Shown: positions 18,046 to 27,563, counted from the stretch's first letter. The stretch: 59,403 nt of DNA from Pasteurellaceae bacterium 15-036681 (GCA_002002485.1 MQVI01000011.1:1-59403); one strand, 5' to 3'. Made by a program: numbers and translations. Notes: generated from the sequence alone by a model not told the origin.

Positions 18046-18884
18046 TGTCTATAACAAAACCAGCAATACGTTTAGATATAACTCGATTTATCATCTATAT
18101 AATCGTATCTATTCTTGCTTTTATTTCAATTTTTCCATTTTATTGGTCAGCTTTATTATCCACGCAAGATACTGCGTCTATAATGGGAATGTCGCTTAGT
18201 GTTGGCGATCAATTTTTCCAAAACTATCAAGACCTTGCTAAGGATATTCCATTTAATCGAGCAATGGTTAATACCTTTATCGTAACCCTACTATCTACAT
18301 TAAACTCTGTTGTCGTTTCAGCCGCTGCGGGATACGCCTTTGCGATTTATAATTTTAAAGGCAAAAATGTTTTATTTACGATATTGTTGCTCACAATGAT
18401 GGTTCCTTCTGTCGTCAATTTAGTTCCCTATTTTTTAATCATCAAACAACTATCTTTAATCAATACTCTCACGGCAATTTGGCTACCTGCTGGCGTGAAC
18501 ATATTCGGTATATTTCTAATTCGCCAATATGTTGCCTCTTCAATTCCTCGAGAAATTTTTGATAGCGCAAGAGTTGATGGATTAAATGAGCTACAGATTT
18601 TCTTCCGAATGGGCTTGCCGATGATGAGATCTTGCTTATTAACAGTTGCAATTATGGTTGTCGTTGCTTCTTGGAATAACTTTATGCTCCCATTAATTGC
18701 ATTGCAAACCCCAGATACTCAACTCTTAACCCTCGTATTACGTTCATTAAATGGTGCGGTCGCAACTCCTTGGAATTTAGTAATGACAGGAAGCTTCCTA
18801 GCTATGCTACCGCTTTTGATCATCTTTATTTTCTTCTCGAAAAAAATGATGGAAAGTTTAACTGAAGGTGCAGTAAAAGGATAA
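18045..18884 (+). CDS. Sugar ABC transporter permease (MalG/UgpE type)
   Basis: 279 residues with six transmembrane helices and an EAA loop reading FDSARVDGLNELQIFFRMGL. It pairs with the preceding permease to form the channel. It starts inside the stop of that gene and ends four bases before the aminopeptidase gene. The tight packing ties the transporter to the enzymes. Confidence 0.9.
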   Translation: MSITKPAIRLDITRFIIYIIVSILAFISIFPFYWSALLSTQDTASIMGMSLSVGDQFFQNYQDLAKDIPFNRAMVNTFIVTLLSTLNSVVVSAAAGYAFAIYNFKGKNVLFTILLLTMMVPSVVNLVPYFLIIKQLSLINTLTAIWLPAGVNIFGIFLIRQYVASSIPREIFDSARVDGLNELQIFFRMGLPMMRSCLLTVAIMVVVASWNNFMLPLIALQTPDTQLLTLVLRSLNGAVATPWNLVMTGSFLAMLPLLIIFIFFSKKMMESLTEGAVKG

Positions 18885-18888
18885 TTCT

Positions 18889-20259
18889 ATGAAAACATTT
18901 AACTTTAATTTTATTGAAAATACTCAAAAAACCAGAACAATTTATGTTGGCTTTGGTGAAGATAAAAAACTCAGCCTAAAATTAGAAAGTGAAAACTACG
19001 ATGCAGAGTGTTGCAAGCAGTCATTTTCTATCGAAAATTTGCAAGATCTTGGCTTTCTAATCGCCAAACAATTTTCGCAAGCTCAACGAATTGAAGTCAG
19101 CGTTGAAAATGCATTATTAGCACAATTTGATCCTATGCAATTTATTCAATGGCTCGGCTTTGGGCTTTATTTGTCTTCTTATAAATATCAGCATAAACAA
19201 ACCGCTTATCTAGATCTTAATCTTACAAAAATTGAATTAGACAATAGTGAATTAGCCCTACAGGAAGCATTCCAAATAAGTAAAACACTAGCTACTAGCC
19301 AAATTGTTTCTAGAGAACTAATGAATTTACCAAGTAATGTACTTTATCCAGAATCATTTGTGGAAGCCGTTAAACAGTTAGAAATGCCAAATCTCACGTT
19401 TAAAGTATTAGATGAAAAAGAGCTAACCGAAGAAAAATTTGGTGGCCTACTCTCAATCTCACAAGGTAGCGCACGTGAAGCAAGGGTATTGGTTATGAAG
19501 CATTCTGTACCAAATGCAACCAAAACCATCGCGCTTGTTGGTAAAGGAGTAACCTTTGATACTGGTGGTATCAGTATTAAAGCGGCACGTTTTATGAGTA
19601 CGATGAAATTCGATATGGGAGGAGCTGCTGCCGTAGTTGGAGCAATGTATGCTATTACTACACTTAATTTACCAATTAACGTTATTGCACTGTGTGGACT
19701 AGTCGAAAATATGCCTTCAAGTACCGCGATTAAACCTGGAGATGTGGTAATGATGCGTTCTCAAACCAGCGTTGAAATTATCTCAACAGATGCAGAAGGA
19801 CGAATGGTATTGGCTGACGTTTTAGACTATGCGCAAGATAAATATCAACCAGATTATCTCATTGATATCGCAACCTTAACAGGCGGTGCGGGGGTTGCCT
19901 TGGGTAAAGGCTATACTGCATTAATGGGTAATAATTTAGATTTTATTCAAACAATTAAGCAATCAGGTGAACAGTGTGCAGAATATGTGTGGCATATGCC
20001 AACAGGAGACTGGTTTAACAATCCTCTAGAATGTGCTTATGCTGATTTACGTCATGGCAGTGAAGATCCACACGGAAGCCCTTGTGTCGCCGCCACTTTC
20101 CTCCAGCATTTTGTAAAAGATGAACAAAAATGGGCGCACTTAGATATTGCCGCAATGGCTCACGATTTAGCTCACCGTAAAATTTATGGCGAAACAGCTT
20201 CAGGTTATGGCGCATTATTATTAACTCATTTGTGTAAAACACTTAGCACACAGAGCTAA
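18889..20259 (+). CDS. M17-family leucyl aminopeptidase
   Basis: 456-residue cytosolic di-metal aminopeptidase (E. coli PepA 503, PepB 427). All catalytic and metal residues of the family are visible: K219, D224 (GKGVTFDTGG), K231, D242 (MKFDMGG), D301, E303 and R305 (STDAEGRMVLAD). No signal peptide. It lies between transporter subunit genes, so it should act on the imported substrate. M17 enzymes remove N-terminal residues from peptides; here it could trim glycopeptides to a free glycosylated Asn (inference). This is probably not the cell's housekeeping PepA. Confidence 0.88.
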   Translation: MKTFNFNFIENTQKTRTIYVGFGEDKKLSLKLESENYDAECCKQSFSIENLQDLGFLIAKQFSQAQRIEVSVENALLAQFDPMQFIQWLGFGLYLSSYKYQHKQTAYLDLNLTKIELDNSELALQEAFQISKTLATSQIVSRELMNLPSNVLYPESFVEAVKQLEMPNLTFKVLDEKELTEEKFGGLLSISQGSAREARVLVMKHSVPNATKTIALVGKGVTFDTGGISIKAARFMSTMKFDMGGAAAVVGAMYAITTLNLPINVIALCGLVENMPSSTAIKPGDVVMMRSQTSVEIISTDAEGRMVLADVLDYAQDKYQPDYLIDIATLTGGAGVALGKGYTALMGNNLDFIQTIKQSGEQCAEYVWHMPTGDWFNNPLECAYADLRHGSEDPHGSPCVAATFLQHFVKDEQKWAHLDIAAMAHDLAHRKIYGETASGYGALLLTHLCKTLSTQS

Positions 20260-20273
20260 TAAAGGAGCAATAT

Positions 20274-21359
20274 ATGGCATACGTACAATTAAAAGAGTTA
20301 GCCAAAGTTTATAAAAATGGATATAACGCGATTAAGAGCGCCTCACTTGATATTGAAAAAGGTGAATTTGTCATTTTACTCGGTCCATCAGGTTGTGGAA
20401 AATCGACATTACTACGAATGATTGCGGGCTTAGAAGATATCAGCAGTGGCGAATTAACCATTGATGGTAAATATGTAAATAATGAATTGCCAAAAGATCG
20501 TGATATTGCGATGGTATTCCAAAGCTATGCGCTCTATCCACATATGACTGTTTATGAAAATATGGCATTGGCTCTCAAAATTCGCAAAGTGAGTAAAGAA
20601 GAAATTGATAGCTCAATTAAAAATATCGCAGAAATGCTCAACCTCACGCCATTTTTAAACTCAAAACCAGGTCAACTTTCTGGGGGACAACGTCAACGGG
20701 TTGCCTTAGGACGTGCAATTGTACGCCGTCCAAAAGTATTCTTATTTGATGAACCACTTTCCAACCTTGATGCAAAACTAAGAAGCAAAATGCGCAAAGA
20801 GATTTGTGCATTACATCAAGATATTAATGCGACCATTATTTACGTTACTCACGACCAAGTCGAAGCAATGACAATGGGAGACAAAGTCGTGGTATTAGAT
20901 CAAGGAATCATTCAACAAATTGGCTCTCCTAAAGAACTCTATGAGTGTCCAACAAACAAATTTGTTGCAGGTTTTATCGGCTCACCGATGATCAATTTTA
21001 TCGATGTTGATGTCGAAATTCATAACGAAACCATCGCGCTTTGTGCAGATGAAAGTTATCAACAAAATATCCCTCTCTCTGCTTTTCCACAATTAGCCAA
21101 TTATGCTGGTAAAAAAGTCTGTTTAGGTATTCGCCCAGAAGATCTGCAATTAGTAGAAAATAGCAATGAAGGCTTTAGCGGAGAATTTGATTACAGCGAA
21201 TATCTCGGTTCTGAATCCAATTTTTCAATGACCTTAAAAAATGGCGATAGTGTTATGTTTAGAACCCCAAGTAGCCATTCAATAAACCAAGGTAGCCGTT
21301 TGATTCCAATTATCGAGCGCTTACATTTCTTTGATATTGAAAGCAAGAATCGCATTTAG
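20274..21359 (+). CDS. ABC transporter ATPase (MalK/UgpC type)
   Basis: 361 residues. The ATPase domain has Walker A GPSGCGKST (37-45), signature LSGGQ (135-139), Walker B FLFDEPLSNLD (DE at 159-160) and the switch histidine in YVTHDQ. The C-terminal ~120 residues are the MalK-type regulatory OB fold (TOBE). It energises the two permeases upstream, split from them by the aminopeptidase gene. Start ATG with AAAGGAGC upstream; nine bases separate it from the glycosylasparaginase gene. Confidence 0.92.
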   Translation: MAYVQLKELAKVYKNGYNAIKSASLDIEKGEFVILLGPSGCGKSTLLRMIAGLEDISSGELTIDGKYVNNELPKDRDIAMVFQSYALYPHMTVYENMALALKIRKVSKEEIDSSIKNIAEMLNLTPFLNSKPGQLSGGQRQRVALGRAIVRRPKVFLFDEPLSNLDAKLRSKMRKEICALHQDINATIIYVTHDQVEAMTMGDKVVVLDQGIIQQIGSPKELYECPTNKFVAGFIGSPMINFIDVDVEIHNETIALCADESYQQNIPLSAFPQLANYAGKKVCLGIRPEDLQLVENSNEGFSGEFDYSEYLGSESNFSMTLKNGDSVMFRTPSSHSINQGSRLIPIIERLHFFDIESKNRI

Positions 21360-21367
21360 GAGCAAAT

Positions 21368-22294
21368 ATGATTTTAATCGCGAACTCAGAAGCCTATCCA
21401 GGATTCTACGAAACAGTACAACACCTCAAAGCCCAACAAGAAGGCCTACGAGCAATGATAGAAGGGATAAAATTAGTTGAATTAGATCCACGTGTTCGAA
21501 CCGTTGGCCACGGTGGCTGGCCAAATGTGCTTGGTGATGTTGAACTAGATGCGTCAGTTATGGACGGGGATAATCTACGCACTGGCGCAGTTGGGGCATT
21601 AAAAGGATTCTTACACCCAGTTGAAGTCGCTTATCGGATAATGACAGATCTCAATCACGAAATTCTTGTTGGTGAAGGTGCTGAGCGCTTTGCTAGGGAA
21701 ATAGACGCATTGGAAGGTGAAAATCTCATTGAAAATTCAAAACAAGTTTGGTGGAAAAAACTTGAAGAATCAATGACCGAACAGGAAAAACAAGCTTTCC
21801 CCAATATCCCACTCGCAAAACTATCCAATAACGCAACGGATCCAGAAAGAGTACGTGATACAACCGTATTTTTATGTAGCGACCACACTCAAAAACTTAG
21901 TATTGCCACTTCAACATCTGGTTGGGCCTGGAAATACCCAGGACGACTAGGCGATAGTCCAATTATTGGCGCTGGATTATATGCAGATAGTCGTTATGGC
22001 GCTTGTGCTTGTACGCATACTGGTGAAATGTCAATTCGTTGTTCTACCGCACACTCAGTAGTGTTTTATATGAAAATGGGAATGAGCCTAGATGATGCTG
22101 TTTATGAAGCTATTAAAGATCTACAATATCTTAAAGATGGCTATACTGAAGGTGTCACAATTCACGCAATTGACTGCCATGGAAATCACAAAGTAGTTAG
22201 CTTAAATTGCCCGCCTCCTATTACTTATTGGTTCTGGCAAGATGGCATGGAAGAGCCTGAAGAAAGAGAAGCTGAAATTATAACGACCAAATAG
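21368..22294 (+). CDS. N4-(beta-N-acetylglucosaminyl)-L-asparaginase (glycosylasparaginase)
   Basis: 308-residue N-terminal nucleophile hydrolase that cleaves the GlcNAc-Asn bond, giving aspartate and 1-amino-GlcNAc, which decays to GlcNAc and ammonia. The precursor is expected to cut itself between D164 and T165 (VRDTTVF), exposing the Thr nucleophile. The GGWPN motif (49-53, binding-site Trp), TSTSG (181-185) and RLGDSPIIGAGLYAD (193-207, the substrate-binding Arg and Asp) match the glycosylasparaginase subgroup rather than plain isoaspartyl peptidases. No signal peptide, so it is cytoplasmic. In characterised enzymes the Asn must have free amino and carboxyl groups and core fucose blocks activity. 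The two neighbouring enzymes could meet those needs. Confidence 0.87.
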   Translation: MILIANSEAYPGFYETVQHLKAQQEGLRAMIEGIKLVELDPRVRTVGHGGWPNVLGDVELDASVMDGDNLRTGAVGALKGFLHPVEVAYRIMTDLNHEILVGEGAERFAREIDALEGENLIENSKQVWWKKLEESMTEQEKQAFPNIPLAKLSNNATDPERVRDTTVFLCSDHTQKLSIATSTSGWAWKYPGRLGDSPIIGAGLYADSRYGACACTHTGEMSIRCSTAHSVVFYMKMGMSLDDAVYEAIKDLQYLKDGYTEGVTIHAIDCHGNHKVVSLNCPPPITYWFWQDGMEEPEEREAEIITTK

Positions 22295-22334
22295 CTCAAC
22301 CAATTTGCAAAAAATTTATAAAAAAGGACCGCTT

Positions 22335-24332
22335 ATGTCATTCGCACCACGCCAGATTCATCTCGATTTTCACACCAGTAATTTGATTGGTGATGTCGGT
22401 AAAGAATTTGTTCCAGATGAATTTATTGATACTTTAAAAAAAGCTAAAGTAACATCAGTAACCTGCTTTGCACGTTGCCATCATGGTATGCTTTACTATC
22501 CATCAGAAATTCACTCATCTGCAATTCACCCATCATTAAAATGCGATCTGCTCGGTGAACAGCTGAAAGCTTGTAAAAAGCACGGTATCAAAGCGCCTGT
22601 TTATATGCCAATTCAATGGGATCAATTTATCGCGGAGAATCACCCTGAATGGTGTATGCGTAATAAGCAAGGTGGAGAAATTGTTGCTTCATGGTCAAAG
22701 CCTGGCTATTTTGAAGATGGTTTCTATACCTTCTTATGCGTTAATTCAGGCTATCGAGATTATATTTTTGAAGAAGTGGCGGAACTGCAAGATAAATATG
22801 ACATTGATGGTTTCTTCTTTGATATTGTCTATCCAAAAGCTTGCTATTCCCTAAATTGTATTAAACAAATGCAACAACAAGGTATTGATATTGAAGATGA
22901 AAAGCAAGTACTCGCATTTTATGTTAATGTTCTTGCAGAATTTAAGCACGAACTCAGCCAACGAGTGTGGGCAAAAAATCCTAATGCAACTATCTACTAC
23001 AACACATCACATATTCACCCTGGTTATCGTCAATTTTTAGGCGCTATTTCACACGTTGAAGTCGAATCTCTACCATCTGGCGGTTGGGGATACGATCACT
23101 TCCCAGTGGTTGGACGCTATGCACGGACACTTGGTAAAAATGTAATGGGAATGACTGGCAAATTTCACACCTATTGGGGGGACTTCCATTCATTAAAAAA
23201 TCAAGAAGCGTTAGAATATGAATGCTTTCTAACCAATGCAATGGGAGCTTATGTATCTGTCGGCGATCAAATGCATCCAGATGGAAAACTATCACAAGCA
23301 GGCTATCAACTTATTGGCAATGTATTCTCCCAGTTAGAAGAAGTTGCCGATTACAGCCATAATATCAAATCAGTAACAGAAATCGCCATTTTAAACCCTG
23401 AAGAAAATAAAAAAGATGCTGATTTAAATGTCGGTAATGCGCTGATTGGTGCGACTCGTTTATTACAAGAATGCGCATTTCAGTTTGATATAATTGATAG
23501 TTACAGTGATTTTGAGCAATATAAACTCATTGTATTAGTAGATAGCTATAACCTAAATAGTAAAATTTCGGCAAAATTGAACCGCTATATCCAAAATGGT
23601 GGCAAAATTCTTGCCTCAGGCGTTTCCCCATTCGATAAGACTCTTCAACAAAATTGGCTAAATAATTTTCCAGTCATACCACAAGGCGAAATTCCATTTA
23701 GCCCCGACTATCTACAAATTTGCAATGACTATTCTATTGATTTGCCAACCGAAGAGTTAGTGATGTATCAAGGGGGCATTAAAGTACAAGCGGTCAAAAA
23801 CAGCCAAATTTTTGCAAATACCATTGCGCCTTATTTCAACCGCAAAGGGCGAGAATTTTGCTCACATCAACACACGCCATCGAGTAGAAAGGTATCGCAC
23901 CCTGCTTTAGTTAGCAATCAGCAAATCAGCTATTTTTCAAATCCTGTATTTAGCATTTATGCGCAAAAAGCGCCACGTTGGATTCGAACTTTGGTAGAAA
24001 ATCAATGTTTAATGCTACTTGAGCAAAATAGGCTAGTTTCACACAATGCACCACGTTCACTTATAGCTTTACTTAATCATCAAATAGATAAGAAACGTTA
24101 TGTTTTACATTTATTACACTATGTACCAGAAAATAAATGTAAGGATCTGCTAATTGTCGATGCAAAAATTCCGCTTCATCAAATACAGTTTGAACTACAA
24201 CTTGCTGAGATTAAAAAGGCTTATCCAGTCCGCAAAGGAAGTGAGTTAAATAAACTTACTCTTTCAGAAAATAAAGTCTCTTTTGAACTGGATAAACTCA
24301 CGGGTTATCAGCTTATTTGCTTCGAATATTAA
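22335..24332 (+). CDS. GHL6/GH151-like glycoside hydrolase, probable alpha-L-fucosidase
   Basis: 665 residues from the ATG at 22335, which has AAAAAGGA upstream; an in-frame ATG ten codons earlier lacks a ribosome site. The N-terminal ~330 residues look like the hypothetical glycosyl hydrolase 6 barrel: IHLDFHTSN, FARCHHGMLYYPS and YDIDGFFFDIVYP, with D158/D163 as acidic candidates. A middle Rossmann-like part (ILNPEENKK..., IVLVDSYNL..., GKILASG) resembles the beta-galactosidase trimerisation domain. This architecture is that of GH151 alpha-L-fucosidases. No signal peptide. In this operon removal of core alpha-1,6-fucose from GlcNAc-Asn is the attractive role (inference). The last four bases overlap convergent cutC. 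Confidence 0.68.
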   Translation: MSFAPRQIHLDFHTSNLIGDVGKEFVPDEFIDTLKKAKVTSVTCFARCHHGMLYYPSEIHSSAIHPSLKCDLLGEQLKACKKHGIKAPVYMPIQWDQFIAENHPEWCMRNKQGGEIVASWSKPGYFEDGFYTFLCVNSGYRDYIFEEVAELQDKYDIDGFFFDIVYPKACYSLNCIKQMQQQGIDIEDEKQVLAFYVNVLAEFKHELSQRVWAKNPNATIYYNTSHIHPGYRQFLGAISHVEVESLPSGGWGYDHFPVVGRYARTLGKNVMGMTGKFHTYWGDFHSLKNQEALEYECFLTNAMGAYVSVGDQMHPDGKLSQAGYQLIGNVFSQLEEVADYSHNIKSVTEIAILNPEENKKDADLNVGNALIGATRLLQECAFQFDIIDSYSDFEQYKLIVLVDSYNLNSKISAKLNRYIQNGGKILASGVSPFDKTLQQNWLNNFPVIPQGEIPFSPDYLQICNDYSIDLPTEELVMYQGGIKVQAVKNSQIFANTIAPYFNRKGREFCSHQHTPSSRKVSHPALVSNQQISYFSNPVFSIYAQKAPRWIRTLVENQCLMLLEQNRLVSHNAPRSLIALLNHQIDKKRYVLHLLHYVPENKCKDLLIVDAKIPLHQIQFELQLAEIKKAYPVRKGSELNKLTLSENKVSFELDKLTGYQLICFEY

Positions 24333-25060
24333 ACAATCCCCATATTATTCAAAATATTGCGGATTTTAGTCGAATCCGCAATATCTAATAAATCATCTTG
24401 TGAATTTGCTCCCATTGTTGCAGGGCTAGTTGATTGCATTAAACTCTTACGCTGCCCTTTGGCTGAAAAGTGAATATCGGAAATAGCTGTCTGCTCAATA
24501 ATTTGCTTCGCATTGTGTTCATTCACCCCACACCCAGCCATAATTTGAATACGTCCTTTCGCTTGTTGGACTAATTTTCGAATAGTCGGAATGCCGTCAA
24601 AGGCTGTCGCTTGCTGTCCAGACGTTAAAATACGATCACAGCCAAGATCTATTAATTGTTCTAATGCAATAAAAGGATCGTTACATAGATCAAATGCACG
24701 ATGGAATGTGATCTCCATTCCCTTTGAAGCCTCAACTAATCTCTGAGTTATTACTAAATCAATATCCCCTTTTGCAGTTAATGCTCCAAAAACAACCCCT
24801 TGTATGCCTAGATCTTTTGCTATAGCAATATCGGCAAGCATCATATCTACTTCATCATTAGAATAGATAAAATCTCCAGCCCTTGGGCGAATCATCAACA
24901 TTAATGGTACTTTTGAGCAATTCTGGGCTTGCTTGATAAAGCCATAATTGGGTGTAATTCCCCCTACCGATAATGCCCCACAAAGCTCAATTCGTTTGAT
25001 TGGAAATTGATTAGTAGTAATGACTGATTCGATATTGTCCACACAGATTTCAATGTTCAT
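24329..25060 (-). CDS. cutC: CutC family protein
   Basis: 243-residue TIM-barrel protein of the CutC family (E. coli 248). It opens with IEICVDNIES and contains GGITPNYG, MIRPRAGDF, GVVFGALTAKGDID and TFHRAFD, all characteristic. Historically linked to copper tolerance in E. coli, but the biochemical role is disputed. Convergent with the glycoside hydrolase gene, with the two stop regions overlapping by 4 bp, so there is no room for a terminator between them. AGGAGA lies before its ATG. Confidence 0.92.
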   Translation of the reverse strand: MNIEICVDNIESVITTNQFPIKRIELCGALSVGGITPNYGFIKQAQNCSKVPLMLMIRPRAGDFIYSNDEVDMMLADIAIAKDLGIQGVVFGALTAKGDIDLVITQRLVEASKGMEITFHRAFDLCNDPFIALEQLIDLGCDRILTSGQQATAFDGIPTIRKLVQQAKGRIQIMAGCGVNEHNAKQIIEQTAISDIHFSAKGQRKSLMQSTSPATMGANSQDDLLDIADSTKIRNILNNMGIV

Positions 25061-25137
25061 CGTATTCTCCTTTTATAAAATACTTTATATTTTCAAAACG
25101 AATCTAGATTAACTATTCTACTATTTTTACTGTATAA

Positions 25138-25170
25138 AAAAAGCCTCACCCGAAGGTGAGGCTTTGTTTT
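25138..25170 (-). terminator. katA terminator
   Basis: GCCTCACC (25143-25150), CGAA loop, GGTGAGGC (25155-25162). On the minus strand it runs into TTTTTTTAT. A-rich and T-rich flanks on both sides make it possibly bidirectional. Confidence 0.9.
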
Positions 25171-25198
25171 AACAAATGCGTTAAGGAGAAAATATATC

Positions 25199-26656
25199 TT
25201 AACCTGCTAACTGCGCAAGTTTTTGACGGATTGCATTTGCTAATTCGGTGCTTACTTTTTCAAAGTGAGCCATCTGTTTTTCAACGATTTCAGGTACTGT
25301 TACGCTCGCTAAACCTGCTGCGAAGTTACCTGCTAGGCGATCTTTTTCTTCTGCAGTGAAGATGTTGTATAACGCTGCTGGTTGTGAGTAGTAATCTTCA
25401 TCGTACTCACGGAAGTCAAAGTGTGCTGCTTCACGTTCGATTTGTAATGGAACTTGATCCAATGTAGGAACATAAGTTTCAAAACGGTTTGGAGCATAGT
25501 TAGGGTGTGTACCGCCGTTGTTATCAACACGCATTGCGCCATCACGGTGTGTTGTGTGGTATGGGCATTTTGGCGCGTTTACAGGAATTTGGTGGTGGTT
25601 AACACCTAAACGGTAACGCTGTGCATCTTGGTAAGAGAACAGACGACCTTGTAACATACGGTCTGGAGAGAAACCGATCCCTGGAACGATGTTGCTTGGT
25701 GCGAATGCCGCTTGCTCAACTTCAGCGAAGTAGTTTACAGGGTTACGATTTAACTCTAATACACCTACATCGATCACTGGGTAATCTGCGTGTGGCCATA
25801 CTTTTGTTAAGTCAAATGCGTAGTTGTGTTTGTGTGCATCTGCTTCAGGCATAATTTGCACTTGAACAGTCCAACGAGGGAATTCTCCACGTTCGATTGC
25901 TTCATATAAATCTTTTTGGCTTGATTCACGATCTTCACCCACAACTTTTGCTGCTTCTTCGTTAGTGAAGAATTTGTGACCTTGTTGTGTTTTGAAGTGG
26001 AATTTCACCCAGAAACGTTCGTTCTGTTCGTTCACAAAACTATAAGTATGGCTACCATAACCATTCATATGACGTAAAGATGCGGGGATACCACGATCTG
26101 AGAATAATGTCATAATTTGATGCATTGACTCAGGATGACGTGACCAGAAATCCCACGCAGCATTTGCATCACGTAAGTTAGTTTGTGGGTTACGTTTTTG
26201 CGTGTGAATAAAATCTGGGAATTTTAATGGATCACGGATAAAGAATACTGGCGTATTGTTACCAACTAAGTCCCAGTTACCTTCTTCTGTGTAGAATTTT
26301 AATGAGAAACCACGAACATCACGCTCTGCATCTGCCGCACCACGCTCACCCGCTACCGTTGAAAAACGTAATAATACTTCTGTTTGTGCCCCAGGTTTAA
26401 ATACAGCTGCTTTAGTGAATTTAGTGATATCTTCAGTTACTGTGAATGTACCGTAAGCTGCTGAACCTTTAGCATGAACAACACGCTCAGGGATACGCTC
26501 ACGTGCGAAATGTGCTAATTTCTCTTGGAACCACACATCTTGTAAAAGTAATGGACCACGTGGACCTGCTGACATTGTATTATCGTTGCTAACAACAGGT
26601 GCACCCGCTGCATTCGTTAAAGTTTTTGAGCCATGATCAAATGGGCATTTAGACAT
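25199..26656 (-). CDS. katA: Heme catalase KatA/HktE
   Basis: 485-residue small-subunit, clade 3 type monofunctional catalase that destroys hydrogen peroxide. Catalytic His61 lies in [12 protein letters not shown], the distal Asn in VGNNTPVFF (about 134), and the proximal heme tyrosine in [14 protein letters not shown]. The NADPH-type catalase length and [10 protein letters not shown] segment match H. influenzae HktE. Single gene with its own terminator, divergent from hicAB. No OxyR site could be assigned with confidence in the 260-bp upstream gap. Confidence 0.95.
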   Translation of the reverse strand: MSKCPFDHGSKTLTNAAGAPVVSNDNTMSAGPRGPLLLQDVWFQEKLAHFARERIPERVVHAKGSAAYGTFTVTEDITKFTKAAVFKPGAQTEVLLRFSTVAGERGAADAERDVRGFSLKFYTEEGNWDLVGNNTPVFFIRDPLKFPDFIHTQKRNPQTNLRDANAAWDFWSRHPESMHQIMTLFSDRGIPASLRHMNGYGSHTYSFVNEQNERFWVKFHFKTQQGHKFFTNEEAAKVVGEDRESSQKDLYEAIERGEFPRWTVQVQIMPEADAHKHNYAFDLTKVWPHADYPVIDVGVLELNRNPVNYFAEVEQAAFAPSNIVPGIGFSPDRMLQGRLFSYQDAQRYRLGVNHHQIPVNAPKCPYHTTHRDGAMRVDNNGGTHPNYAPNRFETYVPTLDQVPLQIEREAAHFDFREYDEDYYSQPAALYNIFTAEEKDRLAGNFAAGLASVTVPEIVEKQMAHFEKVSTELANAIRQKLAQLAG

Positions 26657-26868
26657 AATTATTTCCTTCTGTTTTTAATAGGTAATCAATATTGGTTGCA
26701 TTATATTGATTGTTAAAAACTTAACAACTTATTAAGTTAATTACAAATACCTATTAAAAACAACAAACCAATAGTTATAAATAAAATCTATAACTTCAAT
26801 TTTTTACTTTTTCGACGAAGATCACAAAAATAACCCAAAACCAGTATTAAAAAATAGCTAAGCTACTC

Positions 26869-26898
26869 TTGCTTTTAAAAAATAATTGTAACTATAAT
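26869..26898 (+). promoter_or_regulatory. hicAB promoter
   Basis: TTGCTT (26869-26874), 18-base spacer, perfect TATAAT (26893-26898). It lies 18 bases before the hicA ATG, implying a very short leader. Confidence 0.65.
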
Positions 26899-26916
26899 TA
26901 GTACTAAGGAAACATT

Positions 26917-27165
26917 ATGGGAAAAGCCGAAAAGCTACTTGATAAATTAAGAAATGCCCAAAGTACATTCGTATGGACAGATCTTGTTACCTTACTTGCC
27001 CAATTAGGCTATGAAAAACGAGAAATGGCAGGGTCAAGGGTACGATTTTTTAATTTGGATCTAAATCACACCATTATGCTACACAAACCTCACCCTGAAA
27101 ATTACATTAAGGGTGGAGCTCTAAAATCCGTAAAACAAGCATTACAACAAGAGGGGCTACTATGA
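26917..27165 (+). CDS. hicA: HicA-family toxin
   Basis: 82-residue protein with the double-stranded RNA-binding-like HicA fold pattern. Residues AGSRVRFFN replace the usual GSHxxF motif, so the classic catalytic histidine position is Arg here, as in a common gammaproteobacterial subgroup. HKPHPE lies further on and could supply the histidine. HicA toxins cleave mRNA. The stop overlaps the start of hicB (ATGA), and the toxin-first order is typical of hicAB. Confidence 0.85.
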   Translation: MGKAEKLLDKLRNAQSTFVWTDLVTLLAQLGYEKREMAGSRVRFFNLDLNHTIMLHKPHPENYIKGGALKSVKQALQQEGLL

Positions 27166-27503
27166 CACTACTTAATTACAAAGGCTATGTAGGCACTATT
27201 GAGCCAGACTTAGAAAGCCATACTCTCTTTGGCAAACTTGCCTATATTAGAGATCTTGTTACTTATGAGGCTGAAACCCTATCAGAACTACAGCAAGAAT
27301 TTGAGAAATCGGTCGATCTCTATTTGCAAGATTGTGCTGAACTCGGTAAGGAACCTAATAAACCCTTTAAAGGAGTTTTTAATGTTCGAGTAGGTGAAGA
27401 ACTTCATCGAGAAGCCACATTGCTAGCAGGAAACCGTTCTCTAAATACCTTTGTTTATGAAGCTATTCAAGAAAAAGTAATAAGAGAAAGAGCTAATTTA
27501 TAA
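27162..27503 (+). CDS. hicB: HicB-family antitoxin
   Basis: 113 residues. The first ~65 are the degenerate RNase H-like HicB fold (YKGYVGTIEPD...). The rest is a ribbon-helix-helix DNA-binding part (FNVRVGEELHREATLLAG... LNTFVYEAIQEKV). It should neutralise HicA and repress the shared promoter. The gene overlaps hicA by 4 bp. Confidence 0.87.
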   Translation: MTLLNYKGYVGTIEPDLESHTLFGKLAYIRDLVTYEAETLSELQQEFEKSVDLYLQDCAELGKEPNKPFKGVFNVRVGEELHREATLLAGNRSLNTFVYEAIQEKVIRERANL

Positions 27504-27563
27504 CTTGAAAATTTCACTAGTGCCCCTATTTATTGGGAAAGCTAATTATTGATAGAGGCTTTT

